DNA of 29,457 bases from Flavobacteriales bacterium UBA3364 (GCA_002360495.1 DEQO01000184.1:1-29457), one strand, 5' to 3'; shown: positions 7,064 to 15,513, numbered from the stretch's first letter. The notes: generated by a model not told the origin, from the letters alone. Numbers and translations are program-made.

Positions 7064-9508
7064 ATGGACCATTTGAAAGGGCTGAACCCCGCCCAACTCG
7101 CCGCCGTGCAAGCCACCGAAGGCCCCACCATGGTGATCGCCGGGGCGGGTAGCGGGAAGACGAAAGTGCTCACCGTGCGCATCGCGCACCTTATGACGAA
7201 AGGGGTGGATCCCTTCCGCATCCTCGCGCTCACTTTTACCAACAAGGCGGCGAAGGAGATGAAGGAGCGGATCGCCAAACTGCTCCACGAGTTGCCGGGG
7301 CTTTCCACGGAAGCACGCAACCTCTGGATGGGCACCTTCCACAGCGTGTTCGCCCGCATCCTTCGCGCCGAGGCCGACAAGCTGGGCTATCCGAAGGATT
7401 TCACGATCTACGACACCGACGATAGCCGCAGCGTGATCAAGGGCATCGTGAAGGAGTGGCAACTCGACGACAAGTTGTACAAGCCCAGCCAGGTACATGG
7501 CCGCATCAGCATCGCGAAGAACAACTTGATCGGTCCGCTGGAATACCTCGCCAACACCGAACTGATGGCCGGTGATGCCGCCGTTGGCCGTGAGAAGATG
7601 GGCGAGTTGTACAAGGCCTATGCGGAGAAGTGTTTCCGCGCCGGAGCGATGGATTTCGATGACCTGCTCTTCAACACCAACATCCTCTTCCGCGACCATC
7701 CGGACGTGATGCTGAAGTACCAAAGTCGCTTCCAGTATCTTCTCGTTGATGAGTACCAGGACACGAACCTGGCGCAATACAACATCGTGAAAACGCTTGC
7801 CGCACGGCATGAGAACATCACCGTGGTGGGCGATGACAGCCAGAGCATCTACTCCTTCCGCGGCGCGAACATCCAGAACATCCTCAACTTCCGCAGCGAC
7901 TATCCTGACCAGAGGATCTTCAAACTGGAGCAGAACTACCGCAGCACGAAAGTGATCGTGGGCGCAGCGAATTCCCTGATCGAGAAGAACAAGGACCAGA
8001 TCCCCAAGACGATCTGGACGGAGAACGTGGAGGGCGAGAAGATCCGCGTGCACCGTTCGCTGAGCGACAACGAAGAAGGCCAGTTCGTGGCGCACACCAT
8101 CTTCGAAACGAAGATGCAGAACCAGGTACCGAACAAGGGCTTCGCGATCCTGTACCGCACCAACGCGCAGAGCCGCAGCATGGAGGAAGCGCTGCGCAAA
8201 CTGAACATCCCCTACCGCATCTATGGCGGCACCAGCTTCTACCAGCGCAAGGAGATCAAGGACCTGATCAGCTACTTCCGCCTGGTGTGCAACCCACGCG
8301 ACGAAGAGGCGCTGAAGCGCGTGATCAACTTCCCGGTGCGCGGGATCGGGCAGACCACGATCGACAAGATGATCGTTGCCGCCAGCGCATACGGCCTGTC
8401 CATCTGGGATACACTCCAACAACATCTCGGCGACCTCGGCTTCCACAGCGGCACACGCAAAGCAGTAGCGGATTTCGTACTGATGATCCAGAGCTTCCGA
8501 ACGATGGTTGCGACGAGCAGTGCCTATGCACTGGGGGAACACATCGCACAGAAGAGCGGTATCCTGAAGGACTTCTTCGTGGACAAGACGCCGGAAGGCG
8601 TGAGCCGCTACGAGAACATCCAGGAATTGCTGAACGGGATGCGGGAGTTCAGCGAGCGCGACGCGGAAGGCAGCGATGTACCGAAGACCCTGAGCGATTT
8701 CCTGATCGACGTAGCGCTGCTAACGGACGCCGATAACACGGACCCGAACGACAACGACCGTGTGAGCTTGATGACGATCCACAGTGCCAAAGGCCTTGAG
8801 TTCCCGTACGTACACATCGTTGGCTTGGAGGAAGATCTGTTCCCGAACCTGATGAGCGTGCAAACACGTGCCGATCTGGAGGAGGAACGACGGTTGTTCT
8901 ACGTGGCGCTGACCCGTGCCGAAAAACGTTCGACCCTGAGCTACGCGATAAGCCGCTACAAGTGGGGCAATCTCACGGCCAGCGAGCCCAGCCGCTTCAT
9001 CGAAGAGATCGATCCGAAGTATCTGGAGCTGCCTGCACAGAATGAACGTGGTGCGTTCAGCAGCGGACATTACGAACGGCCCGGTACACCACCCTGGGCA
9101 CGGCAAGGGCGCAATGTGGATCGGCCCGCCGACGAAAGGAGTTCCTCCAAGCCGGTGTATGGCCGGGAACGTAACGCACCTGGCTTGGCGAAGAGCCGTC
9201 CGACCTCAAAGCCGGGCCTTCGCCCTACGACGGAGAGAGCAGAGCCGACACCCAAGCCCGCTGCGAAACCGGGCAACCTGAAGCGGATATCCGCCCAAGG
9301 CAAGCCGCTGGAGGCAACTGGCTCGCTGGGCGGTGCGACACCGGACCTCGTCGAGGGCATGACTGTAGAGCACGAGCGCTTCGGTAAAGGCAAGGTGCTG
9401 AAAGTGGAAGGCAATGCGCCCGACCTGAAGGCCACCGTGTTCTTCCCGAGCGTCGGACAGAAGCAATTGCTGTTGCGCTTTGCGAAGCTGACGGTGGTGG
9501 AGAGCTAG
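7064..9508 (+). CDS. pcrA: UvrD/PcrA-type superfamily 1 DNA helicase
   Basis: A 3'-5' DNA helicase of 814 residues acting in repair and in clearing DNA-bound proteins. All SF1A motifs are visible: Q motif LNPAQLAAV, motif I AGAGSGKT (26-33), Ia TFTNKAAKEM, II VDEYQDT (228-234), III VGDDSQSIYSFRGA, IV EQNYRST, V TIHSAKGLEFPYV and VI RRLFYVALTRAEK. A low-complexity Pro/Arg/Lys-rich linker of about 100 residues (roughly 660-755) leads to a final ~55-residue Tudor-like domain (VEGMTVEHERFGKGKVLKVE ... LLLRFAKL), the type that in PcrA contacts RNA polymerase. Length and architecture are those of PcrA/UvrD rather than Rep. The name pcrA is used in the family sense. The gene is intact and stands alone. 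Confidence 0.95.
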   Translation: MDHLKGLNPAQLAAVQATEGPTMVIAGAGSGKTKVLTVRIAHLMTKGVDPFRILALTFTNKAAKEMKERIAKLLHELPGLSTEARNLWMGTFHSVFARILRAEADKLGYPKDFTIYDTDDSRSVIKGIVKEWQLDDKLYKPSQVHGRISIAKNNLIGPLEYLANTELMAGDAAVGREKMGELYKAYAEKCFRAGAMDFDDLLFNTNILFRDHPDVMLKYQSRFQYLLVDEYQDTNLAQYNIVKTLAARHENITVVGDDSQSIYSFRGANIQNILNFRSDYPDQRIFKLEQNYRSTKVIVGAANSLIEKNKDQIPKTIWTENVEGEKIRVHRSLSDNEEGQFVAHTIFETKMQNQVPNKGFAILYRTNAQSRSMEEALRKLNIPYRIYGGTSFYQRKEIKDLISYFRLVCNPRDEEALKRVINFPVRGIGQTTIDKMIVAASAYGLSIWDTLQQHLGDLGFHSGTRKAVADFVLMIQSFRTMVATSSAYALGEHIAQKSGILKDFFVDKTPEGVSRYENIQELLNGMREFSERDAEGSDVPKTLSDFLIDVALLTDADNTDPNDNDRVSLMTIHSAKGLEFPYVHIVGLEEDLFPNLMSVQTRADLEEERRLFYVALTRAEKRSTLSYAISRYKWGNLTASEPSRFIEEIDPKYLELPAQNERGAFSSGHYERPGTPPWARQGRNVDRPADERSSSKPVYGRERNAPGLAKSRPTSKPGLRPTTERAEPTPKPAAKPGNLKRISAQGKPLEATGSLGGATPDLVEGMTVEHERFGKGKVLKVEGNAPDLKATVFFPSVGQKQLLLRFAKLTVVES

Positions 9509-9598
9509 ATCACCCACTGACCAAAGTGACTTGCCCCTTCGCGGCCGACGCAACGGCATAACCCCCTGCCCGTCAAATCCGTTCAACGGCGCTGGACC

Positions 9599-10159
9599 AT
9601 GCGCCGGATACTTCCCATTGCACTTTTGACCTTGCTCGCTTGCCCGCTGAGCGAGCGGATCTCGGCACAAGCGCGGCATGAGTTCGGCTTCAGCCTGAAC
9701 CCCACGGCCCAAGGCGGTTTGCACGCATTGTTCATCTACACGGTCGTGGATGGTGTGGTCCTCGGAAATGTTCCGATGCGGCCCCAACCCTTCATCCTGC
9801 AGGCCTCAGGTCTCATGGAGAGCAAGGCGAACCTGGAGAGCGTGGACCTCTTCGATCAGTACGAGATCCGTGATTGCGGCGTTTGGGCGGACACGGCAGG
9901 CATCCGAGCCAATTTGGAGTGTTCACCCATACTGGACCTCTGGAAGTTGCGGTACAAGAACGGCATGGGCGCGCAGCCGGGGACAGGATGGGCAGGCGAA
10001 GAGTTCAGGCCTTCGGAACGCCAGCAGATCATCCTTCAACTATACCGTCAGCCGGAATACGAACACTGGCATGGGCCCTATTTCGGGAAAGACGCCTTCC
10101 GCCTGCTCCGCGACATGCAGGACCCTCACTGGGTGGAGACCTACCAGCACGGGGGCTGA
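9599..10159 (+). CDS. Hypothetical secreted protein
   Basis: I do not recognise this 186-residue protein. The N-terminus MRRILPIALLTLLACPLSER followed by ISAQA is a plausible signal peptide with cleavage near residue 24. A Cys at residue 15 lies inside the hydrophobic stretch, but the context (LLACPL) is a poor lipobox. The mature part is mixed, with two further Cys (near 98 and 108) that could pair, and many Tyr/Trp near the end (YRQPEYEHWHGPYFGKD). It lies 90 nt after the helicase gene and 107 nt before the DUF4290 gene on the same strand. No promoter is evident. Confidence 0.65.
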   Translation: MRRILPIALLTLLACPLSERISAQARHEFGFSLNPTAQGGLHALFIYTVVDGVVLGNVPMRPQPFILQASGLMESKANLESVDLFDQYEIRDCGVWADTAGIRANLECSPILDLWKLRYKNGMGAQPGTGWAGEEFRPSERQQIILQLYRQPEYEHWHGPYFGKDAFRLLRDMQDPHWVETYQHGG

Positions 10160-10187
10160 GCCCTCTCCTTGAATGGGAAGCCTTCCC

Positions 10188-10195
10188 TACATTTG
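10188..10195 (+). promoter_or_regulatory. -7 promoter box for the DUF4290-murA unit
   Basis: TACATTTG is an exact TAnnTTTG match 71 nt before the start codon at 10267. A TTG at 10169-10171 gives a 16-nt spacer, shorter than the usual 19, so the -33 element is uncertain. The leader is longer than that of most genes in this window. Confidence 0.5.
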
Positions 10196-10266
10196 ACCGT
10201 TCCCGAGCCTGCCGGTACCTGTTACCTGGCCACAAGGCTCCCCATTTTCAAGCCTGTACGTTGCCG

Positions 10267-10947
10267 ATGAGCACCGCCGCACCATTCGATTACAATACCA
10301 GCCGTCCGCGTTTGATCATCCCTGAATACGGCCGCCATGTGCAACGCATGGTGGAACATGTGATGGAGATCGAGGACCGCGACCAACGCACGCGTACGGC
10401 AAAGGCCATCATCCAGGTGATCGCGCGCTTGAACCCGCAATTGCGGAACAGCGACAATTTCGAACGCACGCTTTGGGACCACCTCTATATCATGAGCGAG
10501 TTCAAGCTGGATGTGGACGGCCCGTTCCCGAAGCCCACGCCGGAAGAACTGGACAGTAAGCCGACCCGCGTCCCCTATCCCCAGACCACCATCAAATACG
10601 GCCACTACGGCAAGATGGTGCAGCGCATGATCGACCAGTGCGCGGCCATGGAGGCGGGTGAAACGCGCGATGCGTACACGACGGTGATCGCGAACCACAT
10701 GAAGAAGCAGTTCCTGGCCTGGAACCGCGATACCGTGCCGGATCCCGTGATCCTGAAAGACCTCGGCGAATTGAGCAAGGGCAAATTGAAGTTGAAGGAG
10801 GACGTGCAACTGGCCCATACCGCCGACCTGCTGCGCACGCAGCAAGCAGGGCCGCGCAATGAAGTGGATACCCGCAAGCGTTACAACAACGGTGGCGGCG
10901 GCGGCGGGAAGAAGCGCAACCGCAACCGGAAGAAGAACCGGTACTAG
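10267..10947 (+). CDS. DUF4290 family protein
   Basis: A 226-residue soluble protein of the DUF4290 family, found in Bacteroidota and commonly next to murA, as here. Conserved-looking segments include RLIIPEYGRHVQRMVEHVME (17-36) and a second similar segment IKYGHYGKMVQRMIDQC near 113-129, which look like an internal duplication, and QFLAWNRDTVPDP near 152-164. The C-terminus is a Gly-rich then very basic tail (GGGGGGKKRNRNRKKNRY), suggesting contact with nucleic acid or an acidic surface. Molecular function is unknown. ATG 10267 is used because upstream codons run into an unrelated reading frame over the preceding gene. Confidence 0.88.
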   Translation: MSTAAPFDYNTSRPRLIIPEYGRHVQRMVEHVMEIEDRDQRTRTAKAIIQVIARLNPQLRNSDNFERTLWDHLYIMSEFKLDVDGPFPKPTPEELDSKPTRVPYPQTTIKYGHYGKMVQRMIDQCAAMEAGETRDAYTTVIANHMKKQFLAWNRDTVPDPVILKDLGELSKGKLKLKEDVQLAHTADLLRTQQAGPRNEVDTRKRYNNGGGGGGKKRNRNRKKNRY

Positions 10948-11088
10948 CCCAAGGAGCAGGAACAAGGGCGGATCGCACGTTACTGCCCCTGCCACTGTTC
11001 GTGCCCTCTGTCTGTGGTGACAACCGCCTGTTGAAAGCGGGGCCCTCCGACCCTACATCCCGGGACATACGCGCCTTTGCTTCGCAGT

Positions 11089-12396
11089 ATGGGAAGTTTC
11101 AAGATCGTCGGTGGCCATCGGCTGAAGGGTGATGTGGTACCGCAGGGTGCCAAGAACGAAGCGTTACAGATCCTGTGTGCCGTGCTGCTCACGAGCGATC
11201 CGGTCACGATCCACAACATCCCCGACATCGTGGATGTGAACAAGCTGATCGACCTGCTGCGCCAGATGGGTGTGAAGGTGGAGAAGCTGGGTACCGGCAG
11301 CTATCGCTTCACGGCCAAGGAAGTGGACCTCGAGTTCTTCCTGGATCCGAAATACAAAGCCCTGGGAGGGAGCCTTCGGGGAAGTGTCATGGTGGCCGGC
11401 CCCGCATTGGCCCGTTTCGGTCGTGGTTACATCCCTTCTCCTGGTGGCGACAAGATCGGACGTCGTCGGATGGACACGCACTTCACCGGATTCGAGCGGC
11501 TCGGTGCCACCATCAAGTACGATGAGAACGATGGCTTCTACCGGGCGGAAGCCAAACGGTTGAAAGGAGGCTACATGCTGCTGGACGAAGCCAGCGTGAC
11601 AGGAACGGCGAACATCGTGATGGCCGCCACGCTCGCCGAGGGCCGCACCACCATCTTCAACGCAGCGTGCGAACCCTACCTACAGCAGCTTTGCGACATG
11701 CTCGTGCGTATGGGCGCAAAGATCTCGGGGATCGGCAGCAACCTACTGCACATCGATGGTGTGAAAGAGCTCGGTGGCACCGAACACCGCATGCTGCCGG
11801 ACATGATCGAGATAGGCTCCTTCATCGGCCTGGCCGCGATGACGCGCAGTGAGATCACCATCAAGAACACCGGTTACGACCACCTCGGGGTGATCCCCGA
11901 TGTGTTCCGCAAACTCGGGATCACCGTCGAACGCCGGGGCGATGACATCCATGTGCCCGCGCACGAACACTACACCATCGAGCCCTTCCTGGACGGCAGT
12001 AACCGCGTGATCAGCGACCACCCGTGGCCCGGATTCACGCCCGATCTGCTCAGCATAGTCCTTGTCACCGCCACACAGGCCAACGGACATGTGCTCATCC
12101 ACCAGAAGATGTTCGAGAGCCGCCTGTTCTTCACGGACAAATTGATCGAGATGGGTGCCCAGATCACGCTCTGCGATCCGCACCGCGCTCTGGTGATCGG
12201 CAAGGATTTCGAGAAGCCCTTGCGCGCCATCCGCATGACCAGCCCCGACATCCGGGCAGGTGTCTCGTTGCTCATCGCTGCACTCAGCGCCGAGGGCACC
12301 AGTACGATCGACAACATTGAACAGATCGATCGTGGCTATCAGGACATCGAAGGAAGATTGAAGGCGATCGGAGCCCAGATCGAACGGGTGAATTGA
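11089..12396 (+). CDS. murA: UDP-N-acetylglucosamine 1-carboxyvinyltransferase with Asp active site
   Basis: MurA transfers enolpyruvate from PEP to UDP-GlcNAc, the first committed step of peptidoglycan synthesis, in the cytoplasm. The 435-residue product starts MGSFKIVGGHRLKGDVVPQG and has the PEP-site KNEALQ, the repeated inside-out alpha/beta barrel fold signature sequences and the usual length. The catalytic loop reads PSPGGDKIGRRRMD, so the residue equivalent to E. coli Cys115 is Asp121. This Asp form is established to be active and insensitive to fosfomycin. ATG 11089 is preferred over a TTG at 11077 because it matches the family N-terminus. It follows DUF4290 by 141 nt on the same strand. 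Confidence 0.96.
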   Translation: MGSFKIVGGHRLKGDVVPQGAKNEALQILCAVLLTSDPVTIHNIPDIVDVNKLIDLLRQMGVKVEKLGTGSYRFTAKEVDLEFFLDPKYKALGGSLRGSVMVAGPALARFGRGYIPSPGGDKIGRRRMDTHFTGFERLGATIKYDENDGFYRAEAKRLKGGYMLLDEASVTGTANIVMAATLAEGRTTIFNAACEPYLQQLCDMLVRMGAKISGIGSNLLHIDGVKELGGTEHRMLPDMIEIGSFIGLAAMTRSEITIKNTGYDHLGVIPDVFRKLGITVERRGDDIHVPAHEHYTIEPFLDGSNRVISDHPWPGFTPDLLSIVLVTATQANGHVLIHQKMFESRLFFTDKLIEMGAQITLCDPHRALVIGKDFEKPLRAIRMTSPDIRAGVSLLIAALSAEGTSTIDNIEQIDRGYQDIEGRLKAIGAQIERVN

Positions 12397-12528
12397 ACGC
12401 CAGAAGGCAGGCGCATGAGCATGTGGCAAATGGAAGATCCCTGCTACGTGTCCTTGCGACCGCCCCTTCATTACTAGCTCTCCCATCCCGGCACGTTATT
12501 GGCTAAGACCTCCACACCACTAACCTCC

Positions 12529-12536
12529 TATTTTTG
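12529..12536 (+). promoter_or_regulatory. -7 promoter box for the TlpA-like gene
   Basis: TATTTTTG is an exact TAnnTTTG match. It lies 4 nt before an ATG at 12541 and 22 nt before the ATG at 12559. A start upstream of this box (TTG 12499) can be discounted. No TTG occurs at the usual 19-nt spacing; the nearest is 27 nt upstream. Confidence 0.55.
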
Positions 12537-12558
12537 CGCCATGGAATTCCGCACCATC

Positions 12559-13122
12559 ATGTCCAAGACCCGCATCGCCATCACTGCAGCCGTTGCGCTT
12601 TTCGCCATCTACGGCTTCTCCTCCCGTTTTGAGAGCGCATCTCCCGAGGTGACGGCCAGCGTCCAGGTGGGCACTGGCATCGGGAACAAGGCACCCGAGT
12701 TGGCGTTCATGAACCCTGATAGCACCAAGGTGCTCAAGCTGTCCGAACTCAAAGGCAAGTATGTGCTGATCGACTTCTGGGCCAGTTGGTGCCGCCCCTG
12801 CCGCATGGAGAACCCGAACGTGGTCTCGGCCTACAAGAAATACGCTCAAGCCAAGTTCACCGACGCCAAGGGTTTCGAGGTCTATAGCGTGAGCTTGGAC
12901 CGCAGCCGCGATGCGTGGAAGGGTGCGATCGCTCAGGACGGCCTGCTCTGGAAGTACCACGTGAGCGATCTCGGTTTCTGGAATTCGAAGGGCGCCCAGC
13001 TCTATGGCGTGAACTCGATCCCCATGAGCTTCCTGGTGGACCCGAACGGCATCATCATCGCGAAGAACCTCCGCGGCATGGCCCTTCATCAGGAGTTGGA
13101 CAAGCATGTGAAGAGCCTCTGA
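12559..13122 (+). CDS. TlpA/ResA-like membrane-anchored thioredoxin
   Basis: A 187-residue thiol-disulfide oxidoreductase of the periplasm. The N-terminus MSKTRIAITAAVALFAIYGF is a signal anchor or signal peptide. The thioredoxin fold starts near GNKAPELAF; the active site is WASW-C78-R-P-C81, and SIPMSFLVDPNG near residue 155 contains the cis-Pro loop. The sequence style (LSELKGKYVLIDFWASWC) is typical of the AhpC/TSA-TlpA group in Bacteroidota. ATG 12559 is preferred because it follows the -7 box by a normal distance and begins the hydrophobic segment; ATG 12541 would add six residues. The substrate is not predictable. A strong terminator follows, so it is monocistronic. Confidence 0.9.
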   Translation: MSKTRIAITAAVALFAIYGFSSRFESASPEVTASVQVGTGIGNKAPELAFMNPDSTKVLKLSELKGKYVLIDFWASWCRPCRMENPNVVSAYKKYAQAKFTDAKGFEVYSVSLDRSRDAWKGAIAQDGLLWKYHVSDLGFWNSKGAQLYGVNSIPMSFLVDPNGIIIAKNLRGMALHQELDKHVKSL

Positions 13123-13138
13123 TCGTGATCGCCGATCG

Positions 13139-13180
13139 GACGAAGCCCCCTGGCACCGACCCGGGGGCTTCGTCATTTTC
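13139..13180 (+). terminator. Rho-independent terminator after the TlpA-like gene
   Basis: A 12-bp perfect stem (13139-13150 GACGAAGCCCCC with 13163-13174 GGGGGCTTCGTC) encloses a 12-nt loop and is followed by ATTTTC. It starts 16 nt after the stop codon. Confidence 0.9.
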
Positions 13181-13236
13181 ACCCTATTGGGGACCGACGA
13201 GGGTCGACTATCACACCGGTCGAGCGGGATCACCAT

Positions 13237-13590
13237 TTGGCCGAAACGGCCGACAACTCCATGCTCTCCAGGTCCTTTGGGTATTGCACGGCATTCCATG
13301 GGACGCTGGTCCTGTCTTTCCTCCTGATCGATGGTTCGGGTCGCCAAGTGCTCACGGCGCGCCAAACCGCGACCAAAGGCCCCGTCACCTTCGGACTTCC
13401 CTTGACTGCTTTGGGCAACGGGATGTACGTGCTGCAAGTGGTCGATGGCCACCAGCGCTACCAACAGCGCTTCTTCATCCAGCATTGGATCGGACCATCC
13501 CCTTCGAAAGAGCCTCGGATGATCCGGAGCGCTTTCTTTTCCATCCCGGCCAACCTGCCATCCTGTCGGCTACCCTTTGCTGGCACCTAA
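13237..13590 (+). pseudogene. Fragment resembling a type IX secretion C-terminal domain
   Basis: An open frame of 117 codons whose central part, LVLSFLLIDGSGRQVLTARQ through GNGMYVLQVVDGHQRYQQRF (about residues 24-80), matches the style of T9SS sorting domains (a strand, D-x-x-G-R, a turn, L-x-x-G-x-Y-V-L, then a basic strand). Such domains normally end a large secreted protein, but here there is no cargo domain and no signal peptide, and about 37 unrelated residues follow. It may be the remnant of a decayed gene or a short orphan. It lies between the terminator at 13180 and grpE. The start is uncertain and expression is doubtful. Confidence 0.4.
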
Positions 13591-13633
13591 ATTGACCACC
13601 GGCTGCGCCGGAAATGTGCTCCCGGACCTGACC

Positions 13634-14266
13634 ATGGCCCTGAAGAACCCTTTCCGCCGTACCGATAAGGAGAAGACACCCATGGAGAAAGAGACCGTGA
13701 AGAACGAGCCCGTCGCCGCAGAAACACCGGAGCAACCTGCGATCGACACACCCGGACCTGCCACCGCTGACACGCCGTCAGAGCCGGAGCGTACCGAATT
13801 GGAGACCCTGAGAGCCGAATTGGACCTCCTCCGGGCAGAGCACCAAGCCGTTCACGACAAGCACATCCGTCTGTTCGCAGAGTTCGACAACTTCCGAAAG
13901 CGCACCGCCAAGGAACGCCTGGAATTGATGCAGTACGCCGGTGAGAACACCCTCAAAGCCGTAGCTCCGGTGATGGACGACCTGACCCGCGCTGTGGCGA
14001 ACAACGAAAACGTGGACGATGTTGCCGCTGTGCGTGAAGGCGTGAAGCTGATACACCAGAAGCTGCAGAACGTGCTTGCCGGGCAAGGCCTGAAGGCAAT
14101 GCCGGATGCGAAAGGGGAACCATTCGATACCGACCGCCACGAAGCGATAACCAAAGCTCCGGCCCCAACGCCCGACCTGAAAGGCAAGGTGCTGGACGTG
14201 ATCGAGAACGGATACACCCTACACGACAAAGTGATCCGCTACGCCAAAGTGGTCGTGGGCGAATAA
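13634..14266 (+). CDS. grpE: Nucleotide exchange factor GrpE
   Basis: GrpE releases ADP from DnaK. The product has an acidic, Pro/Glu-rich disordered N-terminus, a long coiled-coil region (ELETLRAELDLLRAEHQAVH) and the typical core: RLFAEFDNFRKRTAKER, then LAGQGLKAMPDAKGEPFDTDRHEAI and the C-terminal beta domain ending GYTLHDKVIRYAKVVVGE. From ATG 13634 it is 210 residues. ATG 13682, preceded by AAGGAGA at 13667-13673 with 8-nt spacing, is a credible alternative giving 194 residues; such a Shine-Dalgarno match is rare in this window. It is followed by dnaJ 54 nt downstream, a common pairing. Confidence 0.93.
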   Translation: MALKNPFRRTDKEKTPMEKETVKNEPVAAETPEQPAIDTPGPATADTPSEPERTELETLRAELDLLRAEHQAVHDKHIRLFAEFDNFRKRTAKERLELMQYAGENTLKAVAPVMDDLTRAVANNENVDDVAAVREGVKLIHQKLQNVLAGQGLKAMPDAKGEPFDTDRHEAITKAPAPTPDLKGKVLDVIENGYTLHDKVIRYAKVVVGE

Positions 14267-14296
14267 CGGACCACCCGCCAGAAACGCACCCGTAGC

Positions 14297-14314
14297 GTCG
14301 ACCCGACGGTCGAC
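14297..14314. repeat. Inverted repeat between grpE and dnaJ
   Basis: GTCGACC-CGAC-GGTCGAC forms a perfect 7-bp stem with a 4-nt loop 7 nt before the dnaJ ATG. There is no T-tract, so it is unlikely to be a terminator. Its right end, GGTCGACTATC, recurs at 13202-13212. It could be a repetitive extragenic element or modulate dnaJ translation. Confidence 0.45.
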
Positions 14315-14320
14315 TATCCC

Positions 14321-15451
14321 ATGAGCAAAAGAGATCCATACGAAGTCCTGGGCGTGGACCGCAAGGCCAGCGCCGAGGACATCAAGAAGGCATATCGCAA
14401 GCAGGCCATCAAGCACCACCCGGATAAGAACCCGGGTGACAAGGCAGCTGAGGAAAAATTCAAGGAAGCGGCCAATGCGTATGAGATATTGAGCGATAGC
14501 GAGAAGAGGGCCAAGTACGATCGGTTCGGCCACAACGCCCCCGGCGGGTTCGGCGGTGGAGGCTACCACGGCGGTGGCATGAACATGGACGACATCTTCT
14601 CGCAGTTCGGCGACATCTTCGGCGAAGGGTTCGGCGGTGGCGGGGCGTTCGGCGGTTTCGGCCAACGTGGCGGTAGCCGCTCCGTGAAGGGCAGCAATCT
14701 ACGTGTGCGCCTGAAGTTGACCCTCGAGGAGATCGCCCACGGCGCCGAGAAGAAGATCAAGGTGACCAAGCTCGTACGCGGCAAAGGCAGCGAGTACGGT
14801 AAATGCGCCACCTGCGGCGGGAACGGACAAGTGCGCCGCGTGCAAAGCACCTTCCTGGGCCAGATGCAGACGGTGACGACCTGCCCCACCTGCGGTGGGA
14901 TCGGACAGACCGTGAGCAAACGCGCACCCGGTAGCGACGAACATGGCCTCGTGCGTGAAGAAGTGGTGGTGCCGATCAAGATGCCCGCGGGTGTGGAGGA
15001 AGGCATGCAGCTCAACATCAGCGGCATGGGAAACGATGCCCCGGCCGGCGGTATCCCTGGCGACCTGCTGGTGGTGATCGAAGAAGAAGCACATCCCGAA
15101 CTGCGGCGTGATGGCGCGAACCTGCACCATGAGGTCTTCATCAACGTGGTCGATGCCGCACTCGGCGCCAAGGTGGAAGTCCCCCTGGTCGGCGGAAAGG
15201 CCAAAGTGACGATCGAGCCCGGCACTCAGAGCAACCACGTCTTGCGCTTGAAGGGCAAAGGCCTACCCAGCGTGAACCACCGTGGTCACGGAGACCTGTT
15301 CGTACACGTCGCAGTGTGGACCCCGACCGACCTGAGCAAAGAGGAAAAGGCCGCGCTGGAAAAACTGCGCGAAAGCCCCGGTTTCCAGCCCAAACCCACC
15401 GCCAAGGACAAGGGGTTCTTTGAGCGCGTGAAGGAGATGTTCGGGAACTGA
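14321..15451 (+). CDS. dnaJ: Chaperone DnaJ lacking one zinc centre
   Basis: DnaJ delivers substrates to DnaK and stimulates its ATPase. The 376-residue protein has a J domain with the HPD motif (KHHPDKNPG, near residues 31-39), a Gly/Phe-rich region (about 70-120), and C-terminal domains I and II. A full DnaJ has four CxxCxGxG motifs forming two zinc sites. Only two are present: C162-ATC165-GGNG and C188-PTC191-GGIG. The places of motif 1 (KVTKLVRGKGSEYG) and motif 4 (SKRAPGSDEHGLVRE) have no cysteines. By the established pairing, motifs 1 and 4 make centre I and motifs 2 and 3 make centre II, so centre I is gone and centre II kept. It follows grpE on the same strand; dnaK is not in the window. 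Confidence 0.93.
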   Translation: MSKRDPYEVLGVDRKASAEDIKKAYRKQAIKHHPDKNPGDKAAEEKFKEAANAYEILSDSEKRAKYDRFGHNAPGGFGGGGYHGGGMNMDDIFSQFGDIFGEGFGGGGAFGGFGQRGGSRSVKGSNLRVRLKLTLEEIAHGAEKKIKVTKLVRGKGSEYGKCATCGGNGQVRRVQSTFLGQMQTVTTCPTCGGIGQTVSKRAPGSDEHGLVREEVVVPIKMPAGVEEGMQLNISGMGNDAPAGGIPGDLLVVIEEEAHPELRRDGANLHHEVFINVVDAALGAKVEVPLVGGKAKVTIEPGTQSNHVLRLKGKGLPSVNHRGHGDLFVHVAVWTPTDLSKEEKAALEKLRESPGFQPKPTAKDKGFFERVKEMFGN

Positions 15452-15488
15452 TCGCGTGTCCCTCGGACCGACACTCGGTTCCGACCTC

Positions 15489-15496
15489 TACATTGG
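15489..15496 (+). promoter_or_regulatory. Possible -7 box for the DUF2167 gene
   Basis: TACATTGG differs from TAnnTTTG at one position and lies 17 nt before the ATG at 15514. No -33 TTG at normal spacing was seen. It argues for the 15514 start rather than the in-frame TTG at 15493, which lies within the box. Confidence 0.4.
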
Positions 15497-15513
15497 TGCG
15501 CCAACCCACCTCC

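Noticed and set aside
6842..8542. A 566-codon open frame on the minus strand opposite the helicase gene
   Set aside because: It is antisense to a helicase with every SF1 motif intact; long antisense frames are expected in GC-rich coding sequence, and the His/Val/Glu-rich product shows no domain.
12520..13485. A 321-codon open frame on the minus strand over the TlpA-like gene
   Set aside because: It runs antisense through the thioredoxin gene and across its terminator, with no recognisable motif.
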